Assembly: GCF_025821625.1 (NCBI RefSeq)
Contig: NZ_JACKSH010000148.1
Span: forward strand, 62,001 to 126,000
Source of the DNA: Mycolicibacterium pyrenivorans
GTDB taxonomy: Bacteria; Actinomycetota; Actinomycetes; Mycobacteriales; Mycobacteriaceae
Length of the DNA: 64,000 nucleotides
Reading direction: 5' to 3'
The notes below the pieces were generated by a model. The model had not been told where the DNA came from. It was given only the letters and a program-made list of their open reading frames with translations, and did not search any database. The position numbers and the translations under genes were made by a program. Position 1 is the stretch's first letter; each line of letters opens with the position of its first letter. Below are positions 9,707-18,467 of the stretch, piece after piece.

Positions 9707-11082
9707 TGTCTTCGCACCGCCTTCGCATACAGATCGAGGAAACGTGAGTCAGGGTCGTAGGACTTCTTCACCGTCTTGTAGATCTCACCGCCGTAGAGCT
9801 CGTCGAACTCCTCGGGGGAGTAGTAGGAATCCGAGTACAGCGACTTGTGTCCGTCGAGGTCGCTGACCCTGCGCTCGATCATCCTGTTCGTGTACCCCTC
9901 CTCAGGGCCGACGGGCACCGATGACCAGAAGCCGATGTTGACGTACGTCTGATGCGGGTGCAGCGGATACAGCGGCCAGTTGCCCTCATCGCGAAGCCGC
10001 AACGGGCACAGCCAGATCGGTTCGATGGGCACGTTGTCCAGGAACCAGGCCACGAACTCGGCGGTACGGCCGATCGGCACCTCGACGTCCTGGACCACCC
10101 GTTCGCGCGGTGGGCGGCCGTTCCGCTTCTCGATGCGGTCGGCGATGTCGAACCGCTGGTCGTAGCCGATGAGCTTCCAGTAGAAGCTGCTGCGCCGGTA
10201 CTTGCGCGGCCACCATCGCCGGATTCGTGGATTCTGTGCGCCGAATGCCCGCGAGCACCAGAACCAGTCGGTGTCCCACCGCCACAGGTAGTCGTGGATG
10301 GTCAGCCTGTCGTGCTTCTCACCGTCCTCGTGTCGGATCGACTGGTAATAGATGTCCTTGCCGGTGTAATCGCTGACCGGACCGGGGGTGGCCGACTGGA
10401 CGCCGACGCAGAGGTAGCCCTCGTCGGCGCTGAACACTACACCGTCGAGGTAGTCGACCCGGTCGCCGTTGAGACCGCCGGTCTCGATGATCTGGTCCAT
10501 CGCGTCGACGAGGTCGGCCACGGACCTGAACCTGAGGTGACGCAACGCGACGAACGGCTTGACCGGCTCCAGCTCGATCTTCAGTCGAACCGAATAGCCA
10601 AGTGTGCCATAGGAATTCGGGAAGGACCGGAAAAGGTCGCCGTGCTCGTCGGGGGAGGCCCGGATGATCTCGCCGGTCCCGGTGAGGATGTCCATCTCCA
10701 GGACGGACTCATGGGGCAACCCGTTGCGGAACGACGCCGACTCGATCCCCAGCCCGGTGACCGCGCCCCCGAGCGTGATGGTCTTGAGCTGAGGCACCAC
10801 CAACGGCGACAGGCCGTAGGGCAATGTGGCGGCGACCAGATCCTCGTAGGTGCACATGCCCGCCACGTCGGCCGTGCGCGCGTCCGGGTCGACCGCGATG
10901 ACATCCGTCAGCCCCGAGGTGTCCAACCCCGGCCCGCTGTTCTTCGCCCGGGCGCGAAACAGGTTCGACGTCGGCTTGGCGAGCCGGACCGCGGCATCGG
11001 CCGGGATGGCCCGGTAACTGGTGAGAAGCCGCTGCACGCCGTCGGAGTGAGCGGCCCGTGCGTCGGCTGAGGCAACAGACAC
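9703..11082 (-). CDS. FAD-binding oxidoreductase (Rv3719 type), probable 10-methylene fatty acid reductase
   Basis: A 459-residue member of the FAD-linked oxidase (DHCR24-like) family. The FAD-binding region shows IAVDPDARTADVAGM and the PQLKTITLGGAVTGLGIESASFRNG segment in two blocks, typical of this fold. It shares an ATGA overlap with the methyltransferase gene downstream. The likely reaction is reduction of the methylene group introduced by its partner, giving the branched 10-methyl chain. The GTG start at 11082 is supported by a -10 element six bases upstream, implying a leaderless mRNA. Confidence 0.82.
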   Translation of the reverse strand: MSVASADARAAHSDGVQRLLTSYRAIPADAAVRLAKPTSNLFRARAKNSGPGLDTSGLTDVIAVDPDARTADVAGMCTYEDLVAATLPYGLSPLVVPQLKTITLGGAVTGLGIESASFRNGLPHESVLEMDILTGTGEIIRASPDEHGDLFRSFPNSYGTLGYSVRLKIELEPVKPFVALRHLRFRSVADLVDAMDQIIETGGLNGDRVDYLDGVVFSADEGYLCVGVQSATPGPVSDYTGKDIYYQSIRHEDGEKHDRLTIHDYLWRWDTDWFWCSRAFGAQNPRIRRWWPRKYRRSSFYWKLIGYDQRFDIADRIEKRNGRPPRERVVQDVEVPIGRTAEFVAWFLDNVPIEPIWLCPLRLRDEGNWPLYPLHPHQTYVNIGFWSSVPVGPEEGYTNRMIERRVSDLDGHKSLYSDSYYSPEEFDELYGGEIYKTVKKSYDPDSRFLDLYAKAVRRQ

Positions 11083-11088
11083 ACATAT

Positions 11089-11094
11089 ACGCTA
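11089..11094 (-). promoter_or_regulatory. -10 element for a leaderless transcript of the FAD oxidoreductase operon
   Basis: TAGCGT on the minus strand matches the mycobacterial TANNNT -10 consensus and is followed by six bases and then the GTG start. Transcription would start at or next to the start codon. Motif evidence only. Confidence 0.45.
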
Positions 11095-11162
11095 GTCCGC
11101 GGTTGCAGCCGATGCGACCTACCGAAGCACCGACACCAGCTGTTTATAAGGAGTTTGCACTG

Positions 11163-11627
11163 ATGGGACAGGTCAGCGCGTCCAGCACGGTCCTGATCGA
11201 CGCCGCGCCGGCGACTGTTCTGGGCGCCGTCGCGGATTACGAGGCCATGCGCCCGAAGATCCTCTCCGCGCACTACAGCGGCTACCAGGTGCTCCAGGGC
11301 GGTCAGGGTGCAGGCACCGTGGCCACCTGGAAGCTGCAGGCCACCAAGTCGCGCTCCCGTGACGTGAAAGCCAGCGTCGACGTGGCTGGTCACACCGTTA
11401 TCGAGAAGGACGAGAACTCCTCGATGGTGACCAACTGGACCGTCGCACCGGCGGGCCCGGGGTCGTCGGTCACCGTCAAGACGTCCTGGCAGGGCGCCGG
11501 CGGTATCGGGGGTTTCTTCGAGAGGACGTTCGCACCGATCGGGTTGCGCAAGATCCAGGCCGAGGTCCTCGGAAACCTCAAGCGTGAGGTCGAGGGCACT
11601 GTGGGCGTCGAGGGCACCGAGGCCTGA
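11163..11627 (+). CDS. SRPBCC/START-fold protein (Rv3718c homologue)
   Basis: A 154-residue single-domain polyketide-cyclase/START-like protein, predicted to bind a hydrophobic ligand. The start at 11163 is set by AAGGAG at 11148-11153, nine bases upstream; the frame stays open further 5' but has no comparable site. Typical features are SASSTVLIDAAPATV at the N-terminus and a C-terminal amphipathic helix (RKIQAEVLGNLKREVEG). It is transcribed divergently from the 10-methyl fatty-acid operon and converges with the amidase. Ligand and reaction are unknown. Confidence 0.82.
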   Translation: MGQVSASSTVLIDAAPATVLGAVADYEAMRPKILSAHYSGYQVLQGGQGAGTVATWKLQATKSRSRDVKASVDVAGHTVIEKDENSSMVTNWTVAPAGPGSSVTVKTSWQGAGGIGGFFERTFAPIGLRKIQAEVLGNLKREVEGTVGVEGTEA

Positions 11628-11654
11628 GCCCGCGCTCGGCGGGTCGGTTCCGGC

Positions 11655-12386
11655 TCACCGCTGGGAGCCGAGGAACGCGACGATGCCGCGGACCACGGCG
11701 TCGGCGTACTTCTGCCGCCCCTGCTCCGTCGTCATCAACGCCGAATCGACCGCGTTCTTCATGTTCCCGAGCTCGACGAGGATCGACGGGTACTGCGCGA
11801 GGTTGAGCCCGGCGATGTCGGAGCGCGGGTTGAGGCCCGATGAGCCGATGTAGGTAGCGGGCGGAATCCCCGAGCCCGCCAGCTGGTCACGCATGACCTG
11901 GGCGAACTGCACCGACGGACCCGCCTGCGCCGCATTGAGCGGGGGTGCCGAGTACAGCACGTGGAAGCCGCGCCCGGTGGGGGGACCACCGTCACCGTGT
12001 ATCGAGACCACCGCGTTGGGCCGGATCGCATTGGCCAGCGCCGCGCGCTCGTCGACGCACGGACCCAGACCGGTGTCGTCGCCGCGCGACATCGCCGTGC
12101 GTACTCCGAGGGCGGTCAGAGCCTGGCGGATCCGCAGCGTGGTGTCCCACGCGAAGGTGTGCTCGGGGAATCCGTCGCCGGTCGAGGTGCCGCTGGCCTG
12201 GCAGTCCTTGGTGCCGCCGCGCCCGGTGGGCACCTGCCTGCTGATCGACGCGTCGTTGGCGCCGTTGTGGCCGGGGTCGAGGAAGACGATCTTCCCGGCG
12301 AGGTTGGCGGGGGCTGCGTGGGCCGGGCCGGCGAGCGTCGACGCGGCGACGAGCATTGCGGCGGCGACTGCTGAACCTATTCGCAT
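11655..12386 (-). CDS. Zinc-dependent N-acetylmuramoyl-L-alanine amidase (Rv3717/Ami1-like)
   Basis: Periplasmic amidase cleaving the amide between muramic acid and the stem peptide. From ATG 12386 there is a signal peptide ending PAHA (about residue 24), then an Amidase_3 domain. Zinc ligands are His40 (DPGHNG), Glu75 (FPEHTF) and His130 (VSIHGD), and the catalytic Glu is 205 (LVELGNM); they align with H35, E70, H125 and E200 of Rv3717. Cys62 and Cys110 probably form the conserved disulfide. Like Rv3717 it lacks a separate cell-wall-binding domain. An upstream ATG at 12416 is an alternative start. Confidence 0.92.
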   Translation of the reverse strand: MRIGSAVAAAMLVAASTLAGPAHAAPANLAGKIVFLDPGHNGANDASISRQVPTGRGGTKDCQASGTSTGDGFPEHTFAWDTTLRIRQALTALGVRTAMSRGDDTGLGPCVDERAALANAIRPNAVVSIHGDGGPPTGRGFHVLYSAPPLNAAQAGPSVQFAQVMRDQLAGSGIPPATYIGSSGLNPRSDIAGLNLAQYPSILVELGNMKNAVDSALMTTEQGRQKYADAVVRGIVAFLGSQR

Positions 12387-12550
12387 GCCGACACGGTGGT
12401 GGGCTGGCACGTGCACGGCGCCACGGTAGCCCGCATGCCGACTACGCTGAAAGGCAAAAGTGCCGGATCACGACGAGCGCAACCAAGTCGAGACCGACAC
12501 GAAACTCCTCGCATACCTGAACGCATCAACCGACACCTAGAGGATCAGTC

Positions 12551-12892
12551 ATGCAACCCGGTGGCCAACCCGATATGTCAGCACTGCTCGCGCAGGCTCA
12601 GCAGGTGCAGCAGCAGTTGATGGAGGCCCAGGAGGCCCTCGCCAACGCCGAGGTGCACGGCCAGGCCGGTGGTGGGCTGGTGCAGGTCACGATGCGAGGC
12701 AGCGGCGAGGTGGTGGCCGTGTCGATCGACCCGAAGGTCGTTGAGCCCTCCGACGTCGAGACGCTGCAGGATCTGATCGTCGGCGCGATCTCCGATGCCG
12801 CCAAGCAGGTCACCATCCTGGCCCACGACCGGCTGGGACCGCTGGCGGGAGGGCTCGGCGGTCAGGGATTCCCGAGCCTGCCGGGGATGTGA
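12551..12892 (+). CDS. ebfC: YbaB/EbfC nucleoid-associated protein
   Basis: Small DNA-binding protein of 113 residues, forming dimers shaped like tweezers in this family. The N-terminal helix is glutamine-rich ([13 protein letters not shown]), the core has the conserved [12 protein letters not shown], and the C-terminus is Gly-rich. It is followed by recR with only four bases between stop and start, the usual ebfC-recR arrangement in bacteria. AGAGGA about five bases before the ATG is a plausible ribosome-binding site. Confidence 0.93.
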   Translation: MQPGGQPDMSALLAQAQQVQQQLMEAQEALANAEVHGQAGGGLVQVTMRGSGEVVAVSIDPKVVEPSDVETLQDLIVGAISDAAKQVTILAHDRLGPLAGGLGGQGFPSLPGM

Positions 12893-12896
12893 CTTC

Positions 12897-13508
12897 TTGT
12901 TCGAAGGACCCGTTCAGGATCTGATCGACGAGCTCGGCAAGCTGCCCGGTATCGGGCCCAAGAGTGCGCAGCGCATCGCGTTCCATCTGCTGTCGGTCGA
13001 GCCGCCGGACATCGACAGGCTCACGGCGGTGCTCGGCAAGGTCCGCGACGGCGTGAAGTTCTGCACGGTGTGCGGCAACGTCAGCGACGAGGACCGCTGC
13101 CGGATCTGCAGCGATCCACGCCGCGACGCATCGCTGGTGTGCGTGGTCGAGGAACCCAAGGACGTGCAGGCAGTGGAACGCACCAGGGAGTTCCGCGGGC
13201 GTTACCACGTGCTCGGCGGTGCACTCGATCCGTTGTCGGGCGTCGGGCCGGACCAGCTGAGGATCCGCGAGCTGCTCAACAGGATCGGTGAGCGTGTCGA
13301 CGGCGTCGACGTCGCCGAGGTGATCATCGCGACCGACCCCAACACCGAGGGGGAGGCCACGGCCACCTATCTGGTGCGGATGCTGCGTGACATTCCCGGG
13401 CTGTCGGTCACCCGCATCGCGTCGGGCCTGCCGATGGGCGGCGACCTGGAGTTCGCCGACGAGCTGACGCTGGGGCGCGCGCTGGTCGGCCGCCGCGCGA
13501 TGGCCTGA
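12897..13508 (+). CDS. recR: Recombination mediator protein RecR
   Basis: RecFOR-pathway protein that helps load RecA at gaps. The 203-residue length equals that of the M. tuberculosis protein if translation starts at TTG 12897, giving (M)[12 protein letters not shown]. The frame is open further upstream but those residues overlap ebfC. Features in order: helix-hairpin-helix with [11 protein letters not shown], the four-cysteine zinc finger (CTVC...CRIC at about 57-72), then the Toprim domain with VEEPKD and [11 protein letters not shown]. It is probably co-translated with ebfC. Confidence 0.95.
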   Translation: MFEGPVQDLIDELGKLPGIGPKSAQRIAFHLLSVEPPDIDRLTAVLGKVRDGVKFCTVCGNVSDEDRCRICSDPRRDASLVCVVEEPKDVQAVERTREFRGRYHVLGGALDPLSGVGPDQLRIRELLNRIGERVDGVDVAEVIIATDPNTEGEATATYLVRMLRDIPGLSVTRIASGLPMGGDLEFADELTLGRALVGRRAMA

Positions 13509-13539
13509 CCCGGTTTCGCCGTCGCGGCCTCTGCCACGC

Positions 13540-13596
13540 CGAGATCCGAGTTTTGCAGCAGTATTCTCGCACTTTCGCGACAGAACTCGGATCTCG
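13540..13596 (+). repeat. Long-loop inverted repeat 3' of recR
   Basis: Perfect 13-bp arms, CGAGATCCGAGTT at 13540-13552 and AACTCGGATCTCG at 13584-13596, enclose a 31-base loop. It begins 31 bases after the recR stop and lies before the preferred start of the next gene. There is no U-tract. It may end recR transcripts or be a dispersed intergenic palindrome; see the related repeats after the XRE regulator, asd, the catalase and the SpoIIM gene. Confidence 0.6.
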
Positions 13597-13630
13597 AGAA
13601 TTGTCGGTGGCCGGTGACACCGTACGGGCC

Positions 13631-14518
13631 ATGGGCAGGGTCATTCTCGGCGGCGAAGCGGTCAAGGCCGGTGTGGTGACCCGGCACGAACTCCGGCGCG
13701 ATTTCACGACGCTGTTCCGCGGCGTCTTCATCCGCAAGGGCGCCGAGATCACGCTGCGGGACCGGGCGATCGGTGCGTGGCTGGCGACCGGGCGCAAGGG
13801 GGTGATCGCCGGGGTGGCGGCGTCCGCGCTGCACGGTGCGCCCTGGGTGGATCCCGCCGAACCGGTCGAGGTCGCCGGTGTGAAGAGCCTGCCTCAGGAC
13901 GGTCTGATCCCGCGTGCTGAACACATCTGCGACGACGAGTTCACACGGATCGGTGGATTACCGGTCGCCACCCGACTGCGCACGGCTTTCGATCTGGGCC
14001 GTCACCTGGACCGCGGCGAGGCGCTCGCGCGCCTGGACGCGTTGATGTGGAACCAGCACTTCGAGGTCGATGACGTGGCGCGGTTGGCCGATCGCCACCC
14101 GCGGGCCCGCAGGGTGACACAGCTACGGGAGCTGTTACCCCTGATCGACGGCGGCGCCGCCTCACCGCGGGAGAGCAGAACCCGACTGTGGTTGCTGGAC
14201 TGCGGGTTTCCCCGGCCCGAGACCCAGATACCCGTCGTGTCGGGTTCCCGGCCGGTTGCGTTTCTGGACATGGGGTGGAGGCGGTACGGCGTCGCGGTCG
14301 AATACGACGGCGATCACCACCGCAAGGACAGACGCCAGTACGTCAAGGACATCGCACGCCTGAGGATGCTCGGGGAGGCGGGCTGGATCGTGATCCGCGT
14401 GATCGCCGAGGACGAGCCCGAACAGTGGCTTGCCCGGGTGGAAGCGGCGCTGCGAGAGCGGGGCTGTCCGCTCGACCTCCGTGATGTGCAGCGCGTCGTC
14501 AGGACCGTGGCCGCCTAG
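13631..14518 (+). CDS. DUF559/Vsr-like nuclease-fold protein with AbiEi-like N-terminus (Rv3714c homologue)
   Basis: A 295-residue protein from ATG 13631; an earlier start at 13553 would lie inside the inverted repeat. The N-terminal part (GEAVKAGVVTRHELRRDF, FRGVFIRKG) resembles the winged-helix region of AbiEi-like and DUF4095-type proteins. The C-terminal part (VAVEYDGDHH, then RRQYVKDIARLRML and WIVIRV) has the EYDG...D pattern of DUF559/very-short-patch-repair-like nuclease folds. Many mycobacterial paralogues exist and no cognate antitoxin or toxin is adjacent, so an abortive-infection role should not be assumed. Function unknown. Confidence 0.72.
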   Translation: MGRVILGGEAVKAGVVTRHELRRDFTTLFRGVFIRKGAEITLRDRAIGAWLATGRKGVIAGVAASALHGAPWVDPAEPVEVAGVKSLPQDGLIPRAEHICDDEFTRIGGLPVATRLRTAFDLGRHLDRGEALARLDALMWNQHFEVDDVARLADRHPRARRVTQLRELLPLIDGGAASPRESRTRLWLLDCGFPRPETQIPVVSGSRPVAFLDMGWRRYGVAVEYDGDHHRKDRRQYVKDIARLRMLGEAGWIVIRVIAEDEPEQWLARVEAALRERGCPLDLRDVQRVVRTVAA

Positions 14519-15231
14519 ACACGCCGCGGCGCCGCCAGACGTTCCTTGCGCAGCAGCGCGACCTCGGGCAACTCCAGCGGAGCGAGCGGGCCGACCACCT
14601 CGGTGAGCAGGTAGTCGGCGAGTTCCGGGTTACGGGCCAGGCAGCAGCCGTGCAGGTAGGTGGCGACGACGCTGCCCTGCACGGCACCGTCGATGCCGTC
14701 TCCGGCCCGGTTGCCCGCGCCCTTCGTCACCGCGGCCAGCGGGCGCGCGTCGGTACCCAGAACCGTTCCGCCGCGGTGGTTTTCGAATCCGGTCAACGGC
14801 TGGGTCAACCCGTCGACGAGCGGGGTCGCGGTGACCTCGCCGATGGTGCGCTCCGGCTGCGGCGACGTCGTCAGGTCCAGCACGCCCACCCCGTCGACGC
14901 GCTCGCCGGCCGAGGTCTGGTACCAGTGGCCGAGCACCTGGATGGCCGCGCAGATCGCCAGCACCGGGGCGCCGCGTGAGATCGCCTGCTGCAGACCGGG
15001 ATAGCGGATCAGGTGCTTGGTGGCCAACCGCTGCGCGTAGTCCTCGGCGCCGCCGAGCGTGTAGAGGTCCAGCTCGGCGGGCACCGGGTCGTCGAGGGTG
15101 ATCGGCACGATCTCGGCGTCGATTCCCCTCAGCCGTAACCGTTGCCGCAACACGAGCGCGTTTCCGCCGTCGCCGTAGGTGCCCATCACATCGGGCAGTA
15201 CCAGCCCGATCCGCACCGTCGACTGGCTCAT
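14515..15231 (-). CDS. gatD: Lipid II isoglutaminyl synthase, glutaminase subunit GatD
   Basis: Supplies ammonia to MurT for amidation of the alpha-carboxyl of D-glutamate in lipid II. The 238-residue product has the class I amidotransferase (CobB/CobQ-like) fold with nucleophile Cys94 in LAICAAIQ, His194 in TYLHGCC and Arg128, positions matching those described for S. aureus GatD. The start at 15231 overlaps the murT stop by four bases (ATGA), so the two subunits are coupled. A much longer reading back into murT is an alternate frame of that gene. Confidence 0.93.
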   Translation of the reverse strand: MSQSTVRIGLVLPDVMGTYGDGGNALVLRQRLRLRGIDAEIVPITLDDPVPAELDLYTLGGAEDYAQRLATKHLIRYPGLQQAISRGAPVLAICAAIQVLGHWYQTSAGERVDGVGVLDLTTSPQPERTIGEVTATPLVDGLTQPLTGFENHRGGTVLGTDARPLAAVTKGAGNRAGDGIDGAVQGSVVATYLHGCCLARNPELADYLLTEVVGPLAPLELPEVALLRKERLAAPRRV

Positions 15232-16457
15232 GCGAGGCGCTCCAGGACGCGGTTCAACTGCAGGAAAGCGGTGTAGTTCGCGATGACCTCGACGTGGCCG
15301 GGCGGGCACGACTCGATGGCGCGCACGGTGTCGTGCACCAGCGTGTGTTCGACACCCGCGTACCCCAGCCGGACCGCGAGATCGGTGCCGCGCTCGCCGG
15401 CGGCCACCACCGGAACGGTGTCGAAGTGCTCGAAGCGCACGTCCCACAGCCAGGACAGGTCCTCGCCGTCGGGCACCTGCCCGTTGACCGCGATCACCAC
15501 ACCGGCTGCGTCGCGGTCCACCATCGACAGCGCCTCCTGCCAGCCCGCCGGGTTCTTCGCGAGCAACACCCGTGCGGTGTGAGAACCGATCTGCACCGTC
15601 CGGTACCTGCCGGCCACCTCGTCCACCAGCGACACCGCCGCGACCGCGGCGGCGGGATCGGCGCCCAGGGTCACCGCCGCGGCCACCGCCTGCGTCGCGT
15701 TGCCCCGGTTGACCGCGCCGGGCAGTGCCAGCGTCATCGGCAGCGACAGGCCAGCGGGGCCGTAGATGTGGGTGTCGTCGAACCACCAGTCCGGGTCGGG
15801 CCGTTTGAAGTCACTACCGGTCGAGTACCAGTGCGCCTGCTCCCGCACGATGATCTCGCCGGAGCGCGGACAGCTCACCGAGTCACCCGCCCAGCCGCCG
15901 CCCGCGGCCACCCAGACCACGTTCGGGCTGTCGTAGGCGGCCGACGTCATCAGCACGTCGTCGCAGTTGGCGACCACCACCGCCGAGGGGTGACGGGCCA
16001 GGCCGGCGCGCAGCGTGCGCTCGATGTGGTTGATCTCACCCACGCGGTCGAGCTGATCGCGGGACAGGTTCAGCAGGACGACGACTGCGGCTTGCACCGC
16101 ATCCAGGACGTGTGGGACGTGCATCTCGTCGACCTCGAGCGCGGCCAGCTCCGCGTCGGGCGCCGCGGCCAGGGCCGCCACCAGCCCGGCGTCCATGTTG
16201 GCGCCCTCGGCGTTGGTCGCCACCTGCCCCAGCGTGGCCAGGGCGGCGGCGGTCATCCGGGTGGTCGTGGACTTGCCGTTGGTGCCGGTCACGACGACGG
16301 TGCGCCTTCCGCGGCCCAGCTGGCTCAGGATCGAGCGGTCCAGCGTCATCGCGACCAGCCCGCCGATCATGGCGCCTGCGCCGCGGCCCGTGACGCGGGA
16401 GGCCCAGCGCGCGCCTGCTCCTGCGGCGAGCGCGATTCGTCCACGTCCGGTGACCAT
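15228..16457 (-). CDS. murT: Lipid II isoglutaminyl synthase, ligase subunit MurT
   Basis: Mur-ligase-fold ATPase of the MurT-GatD complex in the cytoplasm. The 409-residue product has P-loop VVVTGTNGKSTTTR with Lys62, the Mur ligase central domain, a DUF1727 C-terminal domain and NRGNATQAVAAA. The zinc ribbon of firmicute MurT, four cysteines in two pairs, is degenerate: Cys196 remains in SCPRSGE while position 199 is serine and the second pair is absent. The gene starts a two-gene operon with gatD and appears leaderless. Confidence 0.93.
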   Translation of the reverse strand: MVTGRGRIALAAGAGARWASRVTGRGAGAMIGGLVAMTLDRSILSQLGRGRRTVVVTGTNGKSTTTRMTAAALATLGQVATNAEGANMDAGLVAALAAAPDAELAALEVDEMHVPHVLDAVQAAVVVLLNLSRDQLDRVGEINHIERTLRAGLARHPSAVVVANCDDVLMTSAAYDSPNVVWVAAGGGWAGDSVSCPRSGEIIVREQAHWYSTGSDFKRPDPDWWFDDTHIYGPAGLSLPMTLALPGAVNRGNATQAVAAAVTLGADPAAAVAAVSLVDEVAGRYRTVQIGSHTARVLLAKNPAGWQEALSMVDRDAAGVVIAVNGQVPDGEDLSWLWDVRFEHFDTVPVVAAGERGTDLAVRLGYAGVEHTLVHDTVRAIESCPPGHVEVIANYTAFLQLNRVLERLA

Positions 16458-16463
16458 CCCGGC

Positions 16464-16469
16464 AGTCTA
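16464..16469 (-). promoter_or_regulatory. -10 element for leaderless murT-gatD mRNA
   Basis: TAGACT on the minus strand, six bases before the murT ATG, fits a TANNNT -10 element whose start site would coincide with the ATG. It lies in the 88-base divergent space shared with the exonuclease gene. Confidence 0.5.
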
Positions 16470-16545
16470 AAAGAGACCGAACTGCAGCGACCGACACGCG
16501 GCGTGGGGAGACGGGGTTGTCGGCGGTGCGTGCCATCCTCGAATC

Positions 16546-17547
16546 GTGAGCTCGATCGCCGGACACCGCTGGGGCAGGCCCGCCCACCTTCCCGGTGCCG
16601 GCTGGGCGGTCGTCGACGTCGAGACGACGGGATTTCACCCCGGCCAGGCGCGCATCGTGAGCATCGCGGCGCTGGCCCTGAGCGACGACGGCAACGTCGA
16701 GAAGACCCTGTACAGCCTGCTGAACCCCGGCGTCGACCCCGGACCCACCCACGTGCACGGGCTCACCGCCGAGATGCTGGAAGGCCAGCCGACCTTCGGG
16801 GACATCGTCGGCGACCTGATCGAACTCTTGCAGGGGCGCACCCTGGTCGCCCACAACGTCGGTTTCGACTACGCGTTCCTGGCGGCCGAGGCCGAGCTGG
16901 TCGGGGCCGAGCTGCCGGTCGAGACCGTGATGTGCACCGTCGAGCTGGCCCGCAGACTCGACCTCGGCACGGAGAACCTGCGGCTGGAGACGCTCGCAGG
17001 TCACTGGGGCGTCACCCAGATGAAGCCCCACGACGCGCTCGACGACGCCATGGTGCTCGCCCAGATCCTCAAACCGGTGCTGGCGCGTGCCCACGAGCGC
17101 AGGGCCTGGCTGCCGGTGCATCCGGTGGCCCGCCGCAGCTGGCCCAACGGCCGGGTCACCCACGACGAGCTGCGCCCGCTGAAGGTGCTGGCCGCGCGGA
17201 TGCCGTGCCGGTACGCCAACCCCGGCCGGTTCGTCGAGGGTCGGCCGCTGGTGCAGGGGATGCGGGTCGCGCTGGCCGCGGAGGTGAGCCACACCCACGA
17301 GGAGCTCATCGAGCGCATCCTGCACGCCGGGCTGGCCTACACCGAGGCCGTCGACCAGCACACCTCGCTGGTCGTCTGCGACACCCCCGCGCCGGAGCAG
17401 GGCAGGGGCTACCTGGCCGCCGAGCTCGGGGTCCCGCTGGTGGCCAGCGCCGACTTCGTGGGATTCCTGGATTCGGTGATCGGCGGGCACACCGTCGACG
17501 AGTTCGTCGACACCACGGTGGCCGACGAGCAGCTCACGCTGTTCTGA
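16546..17547 (+). CDS. DEDDh 3'-5' exonuclease with C-terminal BRCT-like domain (Rv3711c/DnaQ-like)
   Basis: A 333-residue protein. The exonuclease domain (about 18-175) shows Exo I VVDVETTGF, Exo II VAHNVGFDYAFL and Exo III with HDALDDAMV, that is, all acidic residues and the histidine of the DEDDh class. The C-terminal region (about 245-325) with VQGMRVALA and a GxVVCDT-like stretch resembles a BRCT domain. It is the Rv3711c equivalent, annotated as a polymerase III epsilon subunit, but mycobacterial DnaE1 proofreads by its own PHP domain, so a repair role is more likely. It overlaps the AraC gene tail-to-tail by 14 bases. Confidence 0.88.
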   Translation: MSSIAGHRWGRPAHLPGAGWAVVDVETTGFHPGQARIVSIAALALSDDGNVEKTLYSLLNPGVDPGPTHVHGLTAEMLEGQPTFGDIVGDLIELLQGRTLVAHNVGFDYAFLAAEAELVGAELPVETVMCTVELARRLDLGTENLRLETLAGHWGVTQMKPHDALDDAMVLAQILKPVLARAHERRAWLPVHPVARRSWPNGRVTHDELRPLKVLAARMPCRYANPGRFVEGRPLVQGMRVALAAEVSHTHEELIERILHAGLAYTEAVDQHTSLVVCDTPAPEQGRGYLAAELGVPLVASADFVGFLDSVIGGHTVDEFVDTTVADEQLTLF

Positions 17548-18403
17548 CGTTCGCGTGCCGGGCCCGCCACGCGCGGGGCGACTCCCCGTGCGCGCTGCGG
17601 AACAGGCGTGCGAAGTAGCCGGGGTCGGCGATGCCCACGCGTCCGGCGATCTCCCGCACCGCGAGATCGGTGCCGACCAGCAGGGCCCGCGCCTCGGCCA
17701 TCCGCCGCTCGATGATCCACTCGCCCACCGTGCGTCCGGTGCGGCGCCGCACCACGGTGGTCAGGTACCCCGGCGTCATTGCGCATTCGCGCGCGACGTC
17801 GCGTAGCGAGACGGGTCGACCGACGTTCTGCTCGATGATCTCGAAAACCTTCGCCAGCAACGGTTCTCCGCTGCGCAGCAGGTCGCCGACGACATCGTCG
17901 GTCATCCGGGCCAGCTCGATCAACAGCACCGTCAGATGCGCCAGTGCCGCCTGGCGGTACCCGTCTCGGCGATCGATCAACTCCCCCTCTATCGCGGCGA
18001 TCGTGGCCTCCCAGAATCCCCGACGCGCTGCGGGCACCTCGAGCCGAAGGAGACCGGTGTGGTGGCCGTGAAGGAACGGGAACAGCAGCGGGTGTGCTCG
18101 CCACGTCGGCCACGGGGAGCGGGCGCCGTCGCCGAGGGCAGCCGGGTCGAAGAAGAGGGCAAGCGCGCCGACTCGGTCGTCGAGCAGGGATGGATCGACG
18201 GTCGCGCCGGCGGCCACGACGTCGATGAGGCCGGCGTCGCCGTGAACCACCAGCACGGGGAAGTCGTGGATGTGCGCGCCGGAAGCGGGCAGTGCGCAGC
18301 GGTCCAGTCTGATCACCGACACGGGCGGGGTGCTCAGCTCGTTCGGGTACGAGTAGATCGGCACCCCGTCGCGGCGACCTGCGAGCCTGGCCATCTGCGA
18401 CAT
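17534..18403 (-). CDS. AraC-family transcriptional regulator
   Basis: A 289-residue regulator with an N-terminal cupin-like sensor region (HIHDFPVLVVHGD) and two C-terminal helix-turn-helix motifs (SLRDVARECAMTPGYL and REIAGRVGIADPGYFARLFRSAHGESP). The ATG at 18403 was chosen over the TTG three bases earlier. It is divergent from a methyltransferase with only about 64 bases between starts, so it probably controls that gene and itself. The pair lies between dnaQ-like and leuA genes, where I do not recall such genes in M. tuberculosis. Effector unknown. Confidence 0.85.
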   Translation of the reverse strand: MSQMARLAGRRDGVPIYSYPNELSTPPVSVIRLDRCALPASGAHIHDFPVLVVHGDAGLIDVVAAGATVDPSLLDDRVGALALFFDPAALGDGARSPWPTWRAHPLLFPFLHGHHTGLLRLEVPAARRGFWEATIAAIEGELIDRRDGYRQAALAHLTVLLIELARMTDDVVGDLLRSGEPLLAKVFEIIEQNVGRPVSLRDVARECAMTPGYLTTVVRRRTGRTVGEWIIERRMAEARALLVGTDLAVREIAGRVGIADPGYFARLFRSAHGESPRAWRARHANVRTA

Positions 18404-18467
18404 CAACCAAAGATAGTCCGAGTCTCACCGAAGTCCACCCCACAGTCGCGGACTGCCAACGATCACC

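Noticed and set aside
15294..17618. Very long plus-strand open frame antisense to murT and overlapping the exonuclease
   Set aside because: High-GC codon bias creates long open shadow frames; its translation is Arg/Gly/His-rich and lacks motifs, whereas murT and the exonuclease are clear.
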